Positions 39,120-39,738 of a stretch of 39,738 nt of DNA are shown piece after piece (the first letter of the stretch is position 1; each line of letters opens with the position of its first letter). The stretch lies in NCBI GenBank assembly GCA_937936805.1, contig CALDDP010000149.1, forward strand, positions 1 to 39,738. Direction: 5' to 3'. The notes under the pieces are model-generated. The model worked only from the letters and a program-made list of their open reading frames with translations. It had not been told where the DNA came from and ran no database searches. The DNA comes from an uncultured Gammaproteobacteria bacterium (GTDB taxonomy: Bacteria > Pseudomonadota > Gammaproteobacteria > GCA-001735895). The translations under genes were made by a program, and so were the position numbers.

Positions 39120-39738
39120 ATGAATGGTGACCCAGCAACTACCCCGGTCTCGACGATTCCCGATGTTCAGGGATCCGCGGACACACGGGAGCTCGCAATC
39201 AACAAAGTCGGCATCAAGGACATCCGTCACCCGGTTATAGTCAAGGATCGTTCAGACGGCCAACAACATACCATCGCCACGTTTAGCATGTTTGTGTTCC
39301 TGCCACACCAGTTCAAAGGCACACACATGTCGCGCTTCGTCTCGATCCTTAACGATCATGAAAAGGAAATATCCTATACCTCGTTTAATGAAATGCTCAG
39401 GGAAATGGCGACCTTGCTCGAGGCAGAATCGGGTTACATTGAAATGAATTTTCCTTACTTCGTGAATAAGCAGGCTCCAGTATCGGGGGTGGAGTCGTTA
39501 CTCGATTATGAAGTATCGCTGATTGGAGAAATAAATTCCGGTGTTACCAGCACCCGAATCAAAGTGCAGATTCCAGTAACCAGCCTGTGCCCGTGTTCCA
39601 AGTCTATTTCTGACTACGGGGCCCATAATCAACGCTCGCATGTCACGCTTGATGCAAAGACCAGCGGCTTTATCTGGATAGAAGAGCTCATCGACATTGT
39701 CGAAAAGCAGGCTTCATGTGAACTTTATGGATTGCTCA
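39120..39738 (+). CDS. folE2: GTP cyclohydrolase I type 2 (FolE2), 3' truncated by window edge
   Basis: Own translation from ATG at 39120: [41 protein letters not shown]...[25 protein letters not shown]; open to the window end so absent from the ORF track. Confidence 0.95.
   Translation, partial: MNGDPATTPVSTIPDVQGSADTRELAINKVGIKDIRHPVIVKDRSDGQQHTIATFSMFVFLPHQFKGTHMSRFVSILNDHEKEISYTSFNEMLREMATLLEAESGYIEMNFPYFVNKQAPVSGVESLLDYEVSLIGEINSGVTSTRIKVQIPVTSLCPCSKSISDYGAHNQRSHVTLDAKTSGFIWIEELIDIVEKQASCELYGLL

Overview
The window is a gene-dense gammaproteobacterial chromosomal segment made mostly of conserved housekeeping genes. In order it carries: lipid A/Kdo genes (lpxL-like, waaA, kdkA); mtaB; a stand-alone soxYZ pair; bepA with a rhodanese and a TusA-family gene; ilvB-ilvH-ilvC-pssA-leuA; udg4-rimI-prfC; a DUF3187-like gene; a hydrolase/OsmC fusion; plsB; a small accessory cluster; htpG; a TPR-like protein; rpsP-rimM-trmD-rplS; ffh; a PDEase-II-like MBL protein; ypjD-like-corB-like-radA; xseB-ispA-dxs; a csp gene; and a truncated folE2. 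I saw no CRISPR array, prophage, transposase, rRNA or convincing tRNA. The signals that gene annotation does not explain are: (1) a nested inverted repeat resembling RAYT/REP-type elements, carried in frame inside the udg linker; (2) a promoter-like sequence before leuA whose predicted start falls on the ATG of a Leu-rich 33-codon ORF with C-rich, G-poor RNA and no intrinsic terminator; (3) an inverted pair of REP-like palindromes 3' of soxZ; (4) a SoxY lacking the canonical GGCGG tail, near rhodanese and TusA genes; (5) a very strong hairpin over the ribosome-binding region of pssA; (6) a structured rpsP leader. I found no wholly novel multi-gene system. The best candidates for undescribed biology are the leuA leader and the exapted repeat in udg. 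All calls come from reading the sequence; no database search was run.
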